The translations under genes were made by a program, and so were the position numbers. Source: Eurosta solidaginis (lineage: Eukaryota; Arthropoda; Insecta; Diptera; Tephritidae). From it: DNA of 64,000 bases. The DNA lies in assembly GCF_040869045.1 (NCBI RefSeq), contig NC_090319.1:395823601-395887600 (forward strand), given 5' to 3'. The notes beneath the pieces were generated by a model. It did no database searches and was not told the origin of the DNA. It saw only the letters and a program-made list of their open reading frames with translations. Shown piece after piece: positions 21,735-32,830 of the stretch; position 1 is the stretch's first letter; each line of letters begins with the position of its first letter.

Positions 21735-23625
21735 GCGGAATCCGACGGACGTATGATACCATTATCGAGCAACGCACGGATCATGCCAGCAACGATCGGA
21801 CGCTTAGCAAATGGAACACGATAAGGTTTCATTCTAACCGGTACGTTACTGTTTAATTCGATATTCATTTTTGCTATTTTGCACCTTCCGAGATCAGATA
21901 TTTTTTCTGAAAAAAACGTATTGAAAATTCGTTAATACATTATTCAATTTTCCGCGTTCCGCACTATTAAGATGCGATGCTTCGTTTATTGAAAACACGC
22001 GTTCTAATCGACAATTTCCATTTTCTATCACTAATCGTTTTCCGTCTTGACATAAAGTATCTTCGCCAAGTAAAATATTTTCACTTATCAATTCGTCATC
22101 TACCACTGACGCACAAATTTTAAGCTTAATATTATCGATTTCAATATTAACGTCAATTTCTTCTTTGCATATAACTTCACCACCACCGAACCCTCTCAGC
22201 ACTACGGCATTTGGCTTGGGTTGTCCTAGTTTCGCGGCTAATGATTTACGAACAAGCGTACGACCACTGCCTGGGTCAATAAAAGCATTTGTTATATGAT
22301 CATTAAGGTTTACATTTTTCACAATACCGTCACTGTTTTTTATTACGTTAACCTTTGCTTTCTGATTTTCAGTACACTTTTCAGTAGTATAATTCGTTCG
22401 ATTGCATTTTCCGCATCGCTGTTTCTTTTGTGGTTCTGGACAATTTTTCGAGAAACGACCAAATTTCGCACACACTTAACGTTACCAAAGTCCTTTTGTT
22501 CAACACGCGCACTGTTTGATCCACTTTGTATGTGACCATATTTGGTTTTAGTAACATTCACAGCTTGTTTTGGATTTACATTCGTTACCGGTTTTATCTC
22601 GTTATACGCACAGTATTCATTTATATCTCTTAACAAATCTGTGCAGCGCGTATAATTATTCGAAATTTTCTTTTTCAGATCTAAATCGTTTACACCATGG
22701 AAAATGTGTCGAGCTATAGCATTTTCAAGCATACCTGCTTTCGTTCCTAACGCTTGCATTTTAAAATAAAATTCTTGCGGGGTTTCATTGTGTTGTCTTT
22801 TCGTTCGCAACATTTCGATATGTACGTCCGCGCTATTTACCGTATATGGAAAGTCTTCCAAAAATCGTTTAACAAATTGTTGCCACGACACGAACACTTC
22901 TTGTAATGCATCTACCCAGTACTTAGCTGGACCTCGCATCTTTTGTTGCACAGCAAAAATTAAAATGTTTTCATTCCAAAAATAAGCGTTTTTTAGCGTT
23001 TCTGCTCGTGTAATGTATTGAACCGAATTTAGTGACGTTTTCGATACCGGATTAAATTCAGGCAATAGATCTACCACGTCGCGGACTTTACAAAACGGAT
23101 TTGTAACTAATGAAATAGGTTGCTCTGGTTGCACAGTAAATGGAACTGTGGTATACGGTGGCACTACGCGTGGTGCATTGTTAAAAATTTGGATAATGCG
23201 TGTTTTGCGCTTGTGTGTACACACTTTGTGGTGGACACGACCCCCATGTTTGGCTACCTGGAGCATGCAATACATTTTTTACACTTTGTGTATAATTCCC
23301 GTGATACGCAACTGTGCTTGTAGAAACTATAACCGATTGAAATACGGCTCTTTCCACTGGTGAAGATACTCGCTGTGGTACGAAATTATTACCATTATTT
23401 CTACACTCGTATTAGTTATGCATTTGTAAATTAGCGATGGTTTTTCTCTAGCTCTGCGATTCGTTGCATAAGCATCGTATGTTCATTTGCACTTTCAAAG
23501 TGATCTTTACTAAAAAATAATTCAAGTCTTTCTATTAACTCTGCTTTATTTCCAGTACACGAAATTTTTACGTCTTTGCACTTTTGACGAAGTTGATTCA
23601 CTTTTAATTTTCGCCTTTCATCCAT
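21735..23625 (-). pseudogene. gypsy A gag, protease and start of RT
   Basis: Starts MDERRKLKVNQLRQKCKDVK (23625), a SAP-like helix-hairpin-helix as in element B gag. Then a frameshifted linker, the gag core (WNENILIFAVQQKMRGPAKY, FYFKMQALGTKAGMLENAIA), two CCHC knuckles (CAKFGRFSKNCPEPQKKQRC and CGKCNRTNYTTEKC) after a frameshift near 22480, and a protease with FIDPGSGRT in place of D-S/T-G. After a stop at 21894 the RT begins in another frame (VRMKPYRVPFAKRPIVAGMI, DNGIIRPSDSA) and is cut at 21735. Inactive. Confidence 0.85.
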
Positions 23626-23768
23626 CGTTTGTTTTGATTACTCTATTCGCTTTTAGAACATTATTATAGGTACATTCGTTTTTACTTGCACTACCGTATG
23701 CATATGTATATATGAACGAGACAGCTATTGCGATACTGTCGTATGTACGTAGGTAACCGTGTATATAT

Positions 23769-24442
23769 TGTAACGAATTTACTTGCAAATCCTCTTATTT
23801 GCAATCCTCTGCTAAGTTCGAATCACTAAACTGTTGAATAAATAACTCCAATTTGTAGTAATGCAAAATGGCCTTTATTAAAGTACTTCACAATAACACT
23901 CCAACTGTACAACGAATAGCTTAATAACCAAACTGATAGCTTAAAGGAAACTGACTTTCAAAATAATAGTGCTATTGCTCGCTAGATATCGTCTTACTCG
24001 TAACTGCTTGACAATTCAAATCAAACTGAATTCTTCTTACTCGCCTGCATCGCTTTTATAGTTTACGCTGCATACTTCTAGGCTCTTCGATTTCCAGAAG
24101 TTACTAGTTGTTTCGGCTACAAAATCGCCAGCCACAACTACGTGCACAAATTATTGTTCTCTCTTGTGACAACTCAGATAAGGTATATGCATGTGTTTGT
24201 AGTTTACAGTCTCCCACACACACATAAGCGTATAAGTAAATTCATCGGTGTGTGACATCTCATCTCTCGCTGCCTTGTATGTAAATGTTGCTCGTCGGAA
24301 TGTGTACATATGTGTAGACGCAATTATTGATTCGTTTATGTAGATATGTACATAATGATTGAATTATTGATGTGCATTCACGTCACTGCTTAGATCGGCT
24401 TAGAGCTGGCAGCACTCCTTAGTTTTGCTAATATTCGTAACA
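23769..24442 (-). repeat. 3' LTR of gypsy element B
   Basis: 674 bp; has GTAGATATGTACATAATG where the other LTR lacks four bases. Preceded on the minus strand by the purine-rich AGGTGGAGTGCAG. Confidence 0.95.
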
Positions 24443-24453
24443 CTGCACTCCAC

Positions 24454-25923
24454 CTAAGTCTGATCGTCCCGATCAGACAAATCTCTCGATCTAAACGCTG
24501 CTAATCTCTCCACTTTCATTTTGGTTCGTGGTTTGGTAGTGGTTTGTATGCGGTACACTACATCGTTGATCCGTTTTACAACTTTGTATGGGCCTTCCCA
24601 GTTACACTGCAATTTCGGGGACAAACCTTTTTTTCGTTGTGGGTTGTATAGCAGCACCAAATCTCCTTCCTGAAACCCTTCCGAATTAATTGCTTTATCG
24701 TACCTCGCTTTCATCTTGTCACTCATAATCTTTGCTCGTTGCCTTACCAGATCGTGTATCTCTCTCAGCTCTTCTTCTAAGACATCAGTGGATTTCTTGA
24801 CATTCCTCTCCGCATCGGCATCTATCCCATACTTCAAATCAGCTGGCAGTCGAAGGTCATTGCCAAAAATTACCTTTGCGGGAGTTTGGCCCGTTGTGTC
24901 ATGTACTGCCGATCGGTAGGCCATCAAGAATAATGATATGTGTGTATCCCAGTCCTTATGGTACTTGTCGACTACTTTCCTTAAATGCTCCTCCAATGTT
25001 CTATTGAAACGTTCCACCATACCATCGGACTGAGGATGCGATGCAGTTGTCCGTGTTTTTCGAATGCCCAACTTCTTGCACAGTTCTTGGAACACAGCTG
25101 ATTCAAAATTCCTGCCTTGGTCAGAATGTAACTCCATTGGTACACCATACCTTGCAACCCATTCGTTTTTAACCACTTCTGCTACTGTTTCTGCTTCTTG
25201 GTTTGGGATTGGGTATACCTCTGGCCATTTACTTTCCATAACCACCAGTACGTATTTGTTTCCGCGGTTGCTAGTAGGAAATGGACCTGCGACATCCATG
25301 GCGATCCTTTCAAATGGTGCACCTGAAATATACTGCTTCATCTGGCCACGACTTCGGGTTTTGGGCCCTTTCGCTCTGTTGCATACCTCGCAATTGGCAA
25401 TCCACTCGGTGACCGACTGACGGCAACCAACCCAATAGAATCTCTGCTTAATTTTCTCGATTGTCTTCGTGATTCCAAGATGGCCTCCACTTGGACCATT
25501 GTGCAACTCGCTGAGCACGTCAGGAATCCTCTTCCTGGGAACAACTATAAGTTTCTTCTTACACTGACCATCCTCACTCTCCCATACTCGATGCAAGCAA
25601 CCGGATATCAATTCCAAACTGTTCCACTGTGCCCAATATGACTTCGCAATGGGACTCTCTGCTGACATATCCTCTCTGCTTGGTCTTTCGTTTCGTTCGA
25701 GCCCTTGCATAACATGTGACAGATCTGTATCTTCTAGCTGACACTTTCTTAGTTGTTCCTTGTCCCATTCATCCGTACACGTTATAGTCATTAGCCGGAC
25801 ATCTATAATGTCTTCTTTAGCCTCGGCCTTTGAACAGTGCTTGCATTCCAAACTACATGGCCTTCGTGACATTGCATCGGCATTTCCATGGGTACTACCT
25901 TTTCGATGCTCAATGGAAGTCAT
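24454..25923 (-). pseudogene. gypsy B integrase region of pol
   Basis: 489 codons that continue RNase H after a frameshift at about 25915. IEHRKGSTHGNADAMSRRPC closes RNase H. Then an HHCC zinc finger (GHLGITKTIEKIKQRFYWVG, CEVC), the integrase core (MDVAGPFP; LHSDQGRNFESAVFQELC; SHPQSDGMVERFNRTLEEHL) and the GPF/GPY-type C-terminal domain (NWEGPYKVVKRINDVVYRIQ). Acts in the nucleus to insert the cDNA. The frame itself is intact. Confidence 0.92.
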
Positions 25924-27490
25924 AGCTTTGAAGTCGCTCGATCCACCGTGCCAATTGTCCTTCCGGATTACGGAACTGCAGTAGCCATTTTAAAGCTGCG
26001 TGATCTGTCCTGACACGGAATCGCTGGCCGTAGAGGTATTTGTGAAAATGTTTAACGCACTCTACCAATGCCAACAGCTCTCTCCGCGTAACGCAGTAGT
26101 TCCTCTCTGGTTTTCCAATCGAACGGCTGTAATATGCAACTACCTTCTCCTGTCCATCGACCAGTTGTGATAAAACGCCTCCTATAGCATATCCACTCGC
26201 ATCTGTATCTAGAATAAATGTTGCTCCTGGAATCGGATATGCTAACATTGGGGCAGTGCACAAACGCTCCTTCAATGTTTGGAAAGCCACTTCTTGCTCC
26301 TTCTTCCATTCAAAAGCTTTATTTTTTCTTGTAAGCTCATGGAGGCTATGGGCTACGCTGGAAAAATTTGGTACAAATCGGCGGTAATATGTGCACAGCC
26401 CAAGAAAACTTCTCAATTCATGTAGGTTCTGTGGTCTTGGCCAATCCTTTACAGCCTCTATTTTTTCGTTCGCAGTGCAGATGCCCTCTGTCGTTACCTT
26501 GTGACCCAAATAATTGACTTCCTTTTTAAACAGCGCACACTTTTTGGGACTTAACTTCAGACCAGCGCCAGCTATTCTCTGGAAAACTTCCTCCAAATTC
26601 TTAAGATGTTCATCAAAGTTCTTGCCCAATACGATGATGTCGTCCAGGTACACCAAGCATGTTTTCCAATGTAGTCCTTTCAGTACCTGGTCCATGAGTC
26701 TCTCAAAAGTAGCTGGTGCATTACAAAGTCCAAAAGGCATCACTGTAAATTGCCAAAGACCATCACCGACACTGAAGGCTGTTTTCTCTTTATCTTCCTC
26801 CTTCACCTCCACTTGCCAGTAGCCGCTTTTCAAGTCCAGCGTGGAAAACCATTTCGTACCAGATAGCGAGTCCAGAGTGTCGTCAATTCTTGGCAATGGG
26901 TAGCTATCCTTTTTCGTTACGTCATTCAACTTCCGGTAGTCCACGCAAAACCTCATTTTTCCATCCTTCTTTTTTACAAGTACTACCGGTGAGCTCCATG
27001 GACTAGCTGATGGTTCCATGACGCCGCTGTCGCTCATTTCTTGAATGATTTGACTCACAACTTCCCGCTTCGCCAGTGGAACACTACGTGGAGCTTGACG
27101 GATCGGCCTCGCATCGCCAGTGTCAATTTGATGTTTCACAACGTTGGTGCGGCCTGGTTTAGAATCATCCTGGTCAAATATGTTCGCGTACTTTAGGAGC
27201 AGTTGTTTTGCCTTACTCTGATATGCTTTCTCTAGCCCCTGCATCCATGCCGTGATGTCATTTGAAAGATCAGTATTACTAGCTGAAACGTGTTCCTGGA
27301 GTTGTTCACAGTTAATAACTACTTCAGCCTCTTGGCATCTTCCCAAAATAGCCCCTTTAGTCAGTTTGAGTGGTGACTTGAACTCATTGAGTACTCTTAC
27401 CGGAATACGACCATCTTGTTGTGTCATAGCCAGGGTTTTTCCTACAAGTATGTTTAGAGCTGATTTGTTTGCTGCTTCGACAACCCACAA
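25910..27490 (-). pseudogene. gypsy B reverse transcriptase and RNase H
   Basis: Order: RPIRQAPRSVPLAKREVVSQ (RT start), VLVKKKDGKMRFCVDYRKLN, FSTLDLKSGYWQVEVKEEDK, FTVMPFGLCNAPATFERLMD, catalytic CLVYLDDIIVLG, connection, then RNase H (FILDTDASGYAIGGVLSQLV, YCVTRRELLALVECVKHF, FRVRTDHAALKWLLQF). It ends early because one base change in spacing at about 25915 shifts the frame into the integrase ORF. Its upstream neighbour, the protease ORF, is separated by another 1-base shift at about 27515. Confidence 0.93.
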
Positions 27491-27512
27491 TTTGTTTGTC
27501 CCACAATCTCCA

Positions 27513-28030
27513 TCAACCTTTGCTCAGATGACTGCTTCGGATTTTTGGTGGTATTTGCTGACTCTCTTCCACCAGCACTCGTTTACTGCTGTAGCCTCTC
27601 TCGTAGCCGAAATTAAGTGGTACATCCATGTTTTTATATCGCATCGTCTTGCTTTGCATGTCGATCTTGATGCCCTGGTCGATTAAGAAGTCGACTCCAA
27701 TTATGATTTCATCAACAATTTCTGCCACTATAAAATTGTGTACTACCGTGACGTTCCCAATTGCGACTTCACATTCTACTTCTCCAATTACCTGGGTGTC
27801 CTCTCCCGTGGCTGTACGTAATCTTGCTCCAAGCAATGGTCTTATCTTTTTGTTGACTAAATCCGCTCGAATGATGGAATGAGATGCACCCGTATCTACA
27901 GTCAGTAACCGTTCCTTTCCGTCCTCATGTCCTCCAACAGTAAGATTGCTCGATCTTCTTCCAATCTGCGAGATAGAGATTATGGGGCATTCAATTGCGG
28001 GAGCCAGCTGTCGCCCCTTGCGGCTGACTC
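27513..28030 (-). pseudogene. gypsy B aspartic protease
   Basis: Frame overlaps the gag end. LLTVDTGASHSIIRADLV near 27880 carries the DTG active site; VDEIIIGVDFLIDQG is the second conserved strand of retropepsins. Ends at TGA 27513 after a single extra base in AAAGGTTGA; the next frame continues with the expected sequence. Confidence 0.85.
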
Positions 28031-28033
28031 GAT

Positions 28034-29458
28034 TTAGTTTAACGATTGAGTGGTCTTGGATATTTGCTCATCACCTTCTGCTCTGCGTTTACGACCACCC
28101 ACATTGTTGGAGCTATTGGGACCGCTGCTGCAATGTCGTGCCATATGACCTGGGTTGCCACACTTGAAACATTTAATAACTCCGGCATTTTTCTGTTGTG
28201 ATCCCTTCAGTGCTTCCAAAATAGTGTCTACCCAATCTGGTCTTTCCACTTCTACACGATGAGCTTTGTATGCTGGTTTACTCAATAGTGAGGCCGTTTC
28301 CTGAGTCAATGCATGTGATACCGTTTCAGCAAATGTCAGCTTTGGGTTTGCGTATGTAGCTCGCTTCGTTTCCACGTCCCGTATGCCATTTATGAAACTC
28401 TGGATTTTTACCCTTTCAGTGTATTCCACGGGTGCGTCCGCATTTGCAAGATGAGCCAATCTTTCAATATCTGAAGCAAACTCCTGCAATGTCTCATTTG
28501 CTTTTTGGTAGCGGTTTTGCAACTCAATTTGGAATATCTGTTTCCTATGCTCGCTTCCGTAACGTCTCTCTAAAGCGCTCATCAATGTTTCGTAATGGTT
28601 CCGCTCGTACTCTGGGATGGTCTGTAAGATTTCCGCGGCAGGCCCTTTCAGTGCCACGAACAGAGCTGCAACTTTATCTTCAGCATTCCATTGGTTCACT
28701 GCTGCGGTCTTCTCAAACTCTAGCTTAAAGACCTGAAAAGGAACAGAACCGTCAAAGGATGGTGTCTTTACCTTTGGATTACTCGCTGAAACAGCTGGGC
28801 GATTTAGTTGTAACTGCTCCATACGACCTTTTAAATCATCTACTTCTGCCTGAAATTGAGCCATTTTTGCATCCTGCGCTTCCAGTTTTGATGATACCTG
28901 TTCCAAAATTTCTGCCGAAATTTCAGACATACGTGCCTCTTGCGCTTCCAATTGAGATGCCATATATGTCTTTTGGTCTTCCAGTTGAGATGACACTTGC
29001 GACGTCATTTCTGAAATACGTGCCTCCTGTGATTCCAGTTGGGATGCCATATATGTCTTCTGCTCTGCCAGTTGAGTTTCCATCTTGGATGTAATACGTG
29101 TCTCCTGTGACTCCAGTTGGGATGTTATATTTGTCTTTTGTTCTTCCAGTTGTGATGACATGTTGGTGGATATTTGTGATGACATTTCGGACATTTGTGC
29201 CGATATTGCAGCCAATATCATGTTCAAGTCTGTGTTTGTAACTGTCTGCGATGTTTCGTTTTTCTCTTCAATTTTTGTTGTTGTTTCGTCCCCATCAGGA
29301 TAAAAGACAAACTCGTCCACATCAATTCCTTGCGACTCCATTACCTCTCGTAGCCGTGCTTGAAGTTCGATCTTATTTCCGGTTGTATTTAATCCACGGT
29401 TCTCCAACTCCTTTTTCAGTTGCTGGATCTTCAATTCACTGAACTTTGCCATGTCCAA
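28034..29458 (-). CDS. gypsy B gag
   Basis: 474-residue gag with an intact frame. Residues 5-40 form a SAP-like motif (LKIQQLKKELENRGLNTTGN). Residues 85-215 are degenerate repeats of about 33 residues, built from SQLESQEARISEM and EEQKTNITSQL variants, predicted coiled coil. Residues 235-335 are the gag core (VAALFVALKGPAAEILQTIP). Near the end is one CCHC knuckle, CFKCGNPGHMARHC. Binds and packages the element RNA. The SAP plus repeated coiled-coil head is shared in kind with element A. Confidence 0.92.
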   Translation of the reverse strand: MDMAKFSELKIQQLKKELENRGLNTTGNKIELQARLREVMESQGIDVDEFVFYPDGDETTTKIEEKNETSQTVTNTDLNMILAAISAQMSEMSSQISTNMSSQLEEQKTNITSQLESQETRITSKMETQLAEQKTYMASQLESQEARISEMTSQVSSQLEDQKTYMASQLEAQEARMSEISAEILEQVSSKLEAQDAKMAQFQAEVDDLKGRMEQLQLNRPAVSASNPKVKTPSFDGSVPFQVFKLEFEKTAAVNQWNAEDKVAALFVALKGPAAEILQTIPEYERNHYETLMSALERRYGSEHRKQIFQIELQNRYQKANETLQEFASDIERLAHLANADAPVEYTERVKIQSFINGIRDVETKRATYANPKLTFAETVSHALTQETASLLSKPAYKAHRVEVERPDWVDTILEALKGSQQKNAGVIKCFKCGNPGHMARHCSSGPNSSNNVGGRKRRAEGDEQISKTTQSLN

Positions 29459-29494
29459 GTCGTATTCCCAATCTTCGGAATTTATTCAACAATT

Positions 29495-29509
29495 CCTCTT
29501 CTGACACCA
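29495..29509 (-). promoter_or_regulatory. primer-binding site of gypsy B
   Basis: TGGTGTCAGAAGAGG on the minus strand, three bases after the LTR end. Its first 12 bases complement CTTCTGACACCA, the 3' end typical of tRNA-Leu. Confidence 0.65.
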
Positions 29510-29511
29510 AT

Positions 29512-30181
29512 TGTAACGAATTTACTTGCAAATCCTCTTATTTGCAATCCTCTGCTAAGTTCGAATCACTAAACTGTTGAATAAATAACTCCAATTTGTA
29601 ATAATGCAAAATGGCCTTTATTAAAGTACTTCACAATAACACTCCAACTGTACAACGAATAGCTTAATAACCAAACTGATAGCTTAAAGGAAACTGACTT
29701 TCAAAATAATAGTGCTATTGCTCGCTAGATATCGTCTTACTCGTAACTGCTTGACAATTCAAATCAAACTGAATTCTTCTTACTCGCCTGCATCGCTTTT
29801 ATAGTTTACGCTGCATACTTCTAGGCTCTTCGATTTCCAGAAGTTACTAGTTGTTTCGGCTACAAAATCGCCAGCCACAACTACGTGCACAAATTATTGT
29901 TCTCTCTTGTGACAACTCAGATAAGGTATATGCATGTGTTTGTAGTTTACAGTCTCCCACACACACATAAGCGTATAAGTAAATTCATCGGTGTGTGACA
30001 TCTCATCTCTCGCTGCCTTGTATGTAAATGTTGCTCGTCGGAATGTGTACATATGTGTAGACGCAATTATTGATTCGTTTATGTAGATACATAATGATTG
30101 AATTATTGATGTGTATTCACGTCACTGCTTAGATCGGCTTAGAGCTGGCAGCACTCCTTAGTTTTGCTAATATTCGTAACA
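29512..30181 (-). repeat. 5' LTR of gypsy element B
   Basis: 670 bp, partner of 23769-24442; flanked on the right by the ATAT duplication. Confidence 0.95.
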
Positions 30182-31179
30182 ATATGTAAGTATAATGTTT
30201 GATCGTTTAAACTTCACTGCTGTTTTTGCTTATGAGTGAGAACACAAAATTTCGTGTCAAATATCATGACGGACGATTGCTCGTTTCCATTACACTGCCG
30301 TTTGCTTGAGAGTGAGAAGCAACTTCAATACTAAATTCGTCTAACGTAGCCGACTTTTGTTTGTTTTCACTATTCTGCCGTATGCTTAAGAGCAAAGCCG
30401 ACCAAAAGTTGCACATTGTGCAATTTGAGTTCACCACTAACGATTTGCAATCACGATCGTTTGCATTCGCTTGTCACTCAATAAAATCAACAGTGAATGC
30501 AAAAGGATAAGTCCATGCTACTTTTTGGGCACATAATAAAAACAACATGCTGCAATGTTAAAGTGACTTTCACTAAGTTTTAGTTAGTATTATTAAGTTC
30601 CTTTGAACATACATATTAATATTGACAATTTAATATAAGTAACTTTTTATACGGTCTAGTTAGTTTTATTAAGTTTTATATTTTTTTTTTTTTATTGAAT
30701 AACTTTATGTTTTGAAAATATATATTTCTATCTTTACATTTACTTTGTTTTATAGTTCTTTCTTAATGAAAAAGTGAATTTTTTTAAGTAAATTTTGCAT
30801 TGAAGGAACACCATGCCTTCTTTTATAAAAAAGTTTTATCTGGCTAGCTCGACCTCCGCGTTCTTAGTTATACGAATATAAGTAAATATAGTTAGGATTA
30901 GCTTGAAATCAAATAACCAAAGTAAAACTTCACAGGCCACATTTTCTTTTAGCACACTGTGGGGAGTTGTCACTCAATTTTTACACACACTTATGCAATT
31001 GTTTTAGTATTTGTAAATGCTTTTGTAAATTTAGTTATTAGTATTTTAGTTACCACTTTCTTCTTCATTTCGTTTTGTAGGGGTTTAATCCCACTTCTGA
31101 AACTATCACCTTACTTTCGTGTGATATTAGTTCCACATAAATAACTTCAACACATATTGGTTTATGCTGATGAATTATA
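30182..31179 (-). other. leader region of gypsy element A
   Basis: About 1 kb between the 5' LTR of A and the B insertion point. No coding frame of note and no clear primer-binding site. It is assigned to A because the A LTR lies on its right and A gag on the far side of B. Confidence 0.5.
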
Positions 31180-31397
31180 AGGTTTGTTTAATGAAATAGT
31201 TTTGTCAGGATGTATCAATGTAATATTAATAAAGTTATACAATGAATGTGATTTAATGAATTTTAATTTTGTACATAAGCTCGGATAATTATGACTCTTC
31301 GGCAACTCGTTACTGACTGACTCCTTCGTTAACCCAAGCGGCTGTTGGAGTTGAATATTTTATGATGATGCAGGGTTGCATCTTTTTGTACTTGACA
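31180..31397 (-). repeat. 5' LTR of gypsy element A
   Basis: 218-bp partner of 16151-16364, oriented the same way. Confidence 0.88.
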
Positions 31398-31926
31398 ATT
31401 GCGAGAATTTCTGCAAACATTAAGCGAGTGATATGCGGAATATAAATTTTTTATCGCTCCTTGTTGGCGTAGGAGCTTGTTTAAAGGTTTTTTGCGATAA
31501 AAATAAAGTTTTTATCTTCTTTTGTTCACATATAAGCTCACTTCTGATCATTTTGCGAAAGTCTCGCAAATTAATCAAACTTGGTCCGCTGGGTAATTAT
31601 TACTTGTGGTTCAAAATGCTTACTTCCGAGCTTCCGGATGCTTTCACCCCCTGATGAAATATGATCTTTATATAGTATTTAGTTATGTATTAAATATGAT
31701 GGAAAAATTAATCACAATCGTATTCGTAAATGATTCCAAACCATCTTTTAATATGACTGAAAAATGTTTTTAAATGTGATCAAAAAATGACTGTAAAAAG
31801 TAATAAAATGTTATTCCAAAAGAAGTAAAGTACAATCTTCCAATAATATCAAGTATCACAAAAAGATTAAAAAAAAGTGTTTAAAAATATGAATCGTAAA
31901 TAAGTATTCAAGAATAATCACATTAA

Positions 31927-32679
31927 CGCCCCGATTCTAGTGTGGTAACAGCATTCTTTACCACGGTAACGAAATCATGTGGAAACTTTTACACCCTTTT
32001 GGTATTCTATCCGCGAAAGTAGCCGGATAATTTTTTACCCACAGAAGTAGGTGGTTACATCGAAATAACCAAACAACAGCTGTTGTTTAGAAAAAGGCAA
32101 AACTGAAAAATAAAGAATTGTAAGTGCAAATAAGTAAAGATAATAGTAAAATAGTGTTGCCTCTTGCTATATATTATATATTTGTTTACATTATGTACTT
32201 TCACAGAATAAATTACAATATAACTATGTAAAATCTTATGCATGTATGTACATATATACACATCGTTTCGTTTATTTGTTAACCTCGTATCTACGAGTGA
32301 CACATTTTCGGTAAAGCCATGGCGGAACCATACAAGGTGGCTGCATGGTGACATACCTACAAACATAAATAAAAATTCCATGTACTTTGTTTTTGTAAAT
32401 TCGATGGACGAATGTCAAAATCGAACTGCGCCGGAAGTTCATGTATCAAATCAAATAAAAAATTTATATTCAGCTGTCGCATGCTGCCACTTTGTATCGT
32501 TCCGCCATGGATAAAGCGAAGAAAACCAACTTTTAAATTTCACCACAGACATTGGTGAGTTTTTCGATGATGACAGTGTTACCACTTTCGCCAGAATCGC
32601 GAATAAAAGAACTGGAAACGATTTTCGATTACATAATGTTCTGGGGACTATTTTACCGGTAAAGTTCAGAATCGGCCCG
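31927..32679. mobile_element. 753-bp TIR element inserted in repeat G
   Basis: Defined by comparison with the uninterrupted copy at 38853. Its ends are inverted (CGCCCCGATTCT left; CGGGCCGATTCT reverse complement right), with TTAA on the left and TTA on the right, which fits a 3-bp TWA-type target. No transposase. It contains the hAT-type MITE below. Confidence 0.65.
32318..32509. mobile_element. hAT-type MITE, copy 1 (CATGGCGGAAC family)
   Basis: 192 bp. TIRs of about 30 bp: CATGGCGGAACCATACAAGG left and CATGGCGGAACGATACAAAG (reverse complement) right. Flanked by GGTAAAGC / GATAAAGC (7 of 8), an 8-bp hAT-size duplication. A related copy is at 52353-52496. Confidence 0.8.
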
Positions 32680-32830
32680 TTAGGGTACATTTTTCCCCCG
32701 AAGATACATTGATTTTCGAATAAAAAGTACTTTTAAATTTGAACGTTTGTAATCATCTGGGGGTATAACATTTGAATATTTCTTGATAAAAATTTTCAAA
32801 AAATGCTGAATGGGAAATACTGTGTGGGAA

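Larger units (their letters stand above)
23769..30181 (-). mobile_element. Ty3/gypsy element B, nested in element A
   Basis: 6413 bp with 674-bp (23769-24442) and 670-bp (29512-30181) LTRs, TGTTACGAATATTAGC to CGTTACA on the minus strand. The LTRs differ by two substitutions and one 4-bp gap. The flanks are a 4-bp ATAT duplication (23765-23768, 30182-30185). Behind the 5' LTR lies TGGTGTCAGAAGAGG (29495-29509, minus strand), a primer-binding site that fits the 3' end of an insect tRNA-Leu. Gag and pol only, no env. Two single-base frameshifts in pol. Insertion into the leader of A makes B the younger one. Confidence 0.96.
16151..31397 (-). mobile_element. Ty3/gypsy element A, degraded, carrying two large insertions
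   Basis: A minus-strand LTR element. 214/218-bp LTRs at 16151-16364 and 31180-31397 differ by one 4-bp indel and a few substitutions and begin TGTCAAGT on the minus strand. Reading right to left: 5' LTR, leader (30182-31179), inserted element B, rest of leader, SAP-domain gag, protease and the first residues of RT (to 21735), then foreign DNA (17156-21734) instead of RT and RNase H, then the integrase core and C-terminal domain, and the 3' LTR. No target duplication found. The many frameshifts show it is the oldest layer here. Confidence 0.85.
31590..32830 (+). repeat. diverged repeat family G, copy 1 (split by an insertion)
   Basis: 31646-31926 (from CCCCCTGATGAAATATGATC to TATTCAAGAATAATCACATTA) and 32683-32815 (GGTACATTTTT ... 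AATTTTCAAAAAATGCTG) match, in this order, the reverse complement of 38720-39118. The 753 bp between them (31927-32679) are absent from the other copy. No coding frame. Confidence 0.7.
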
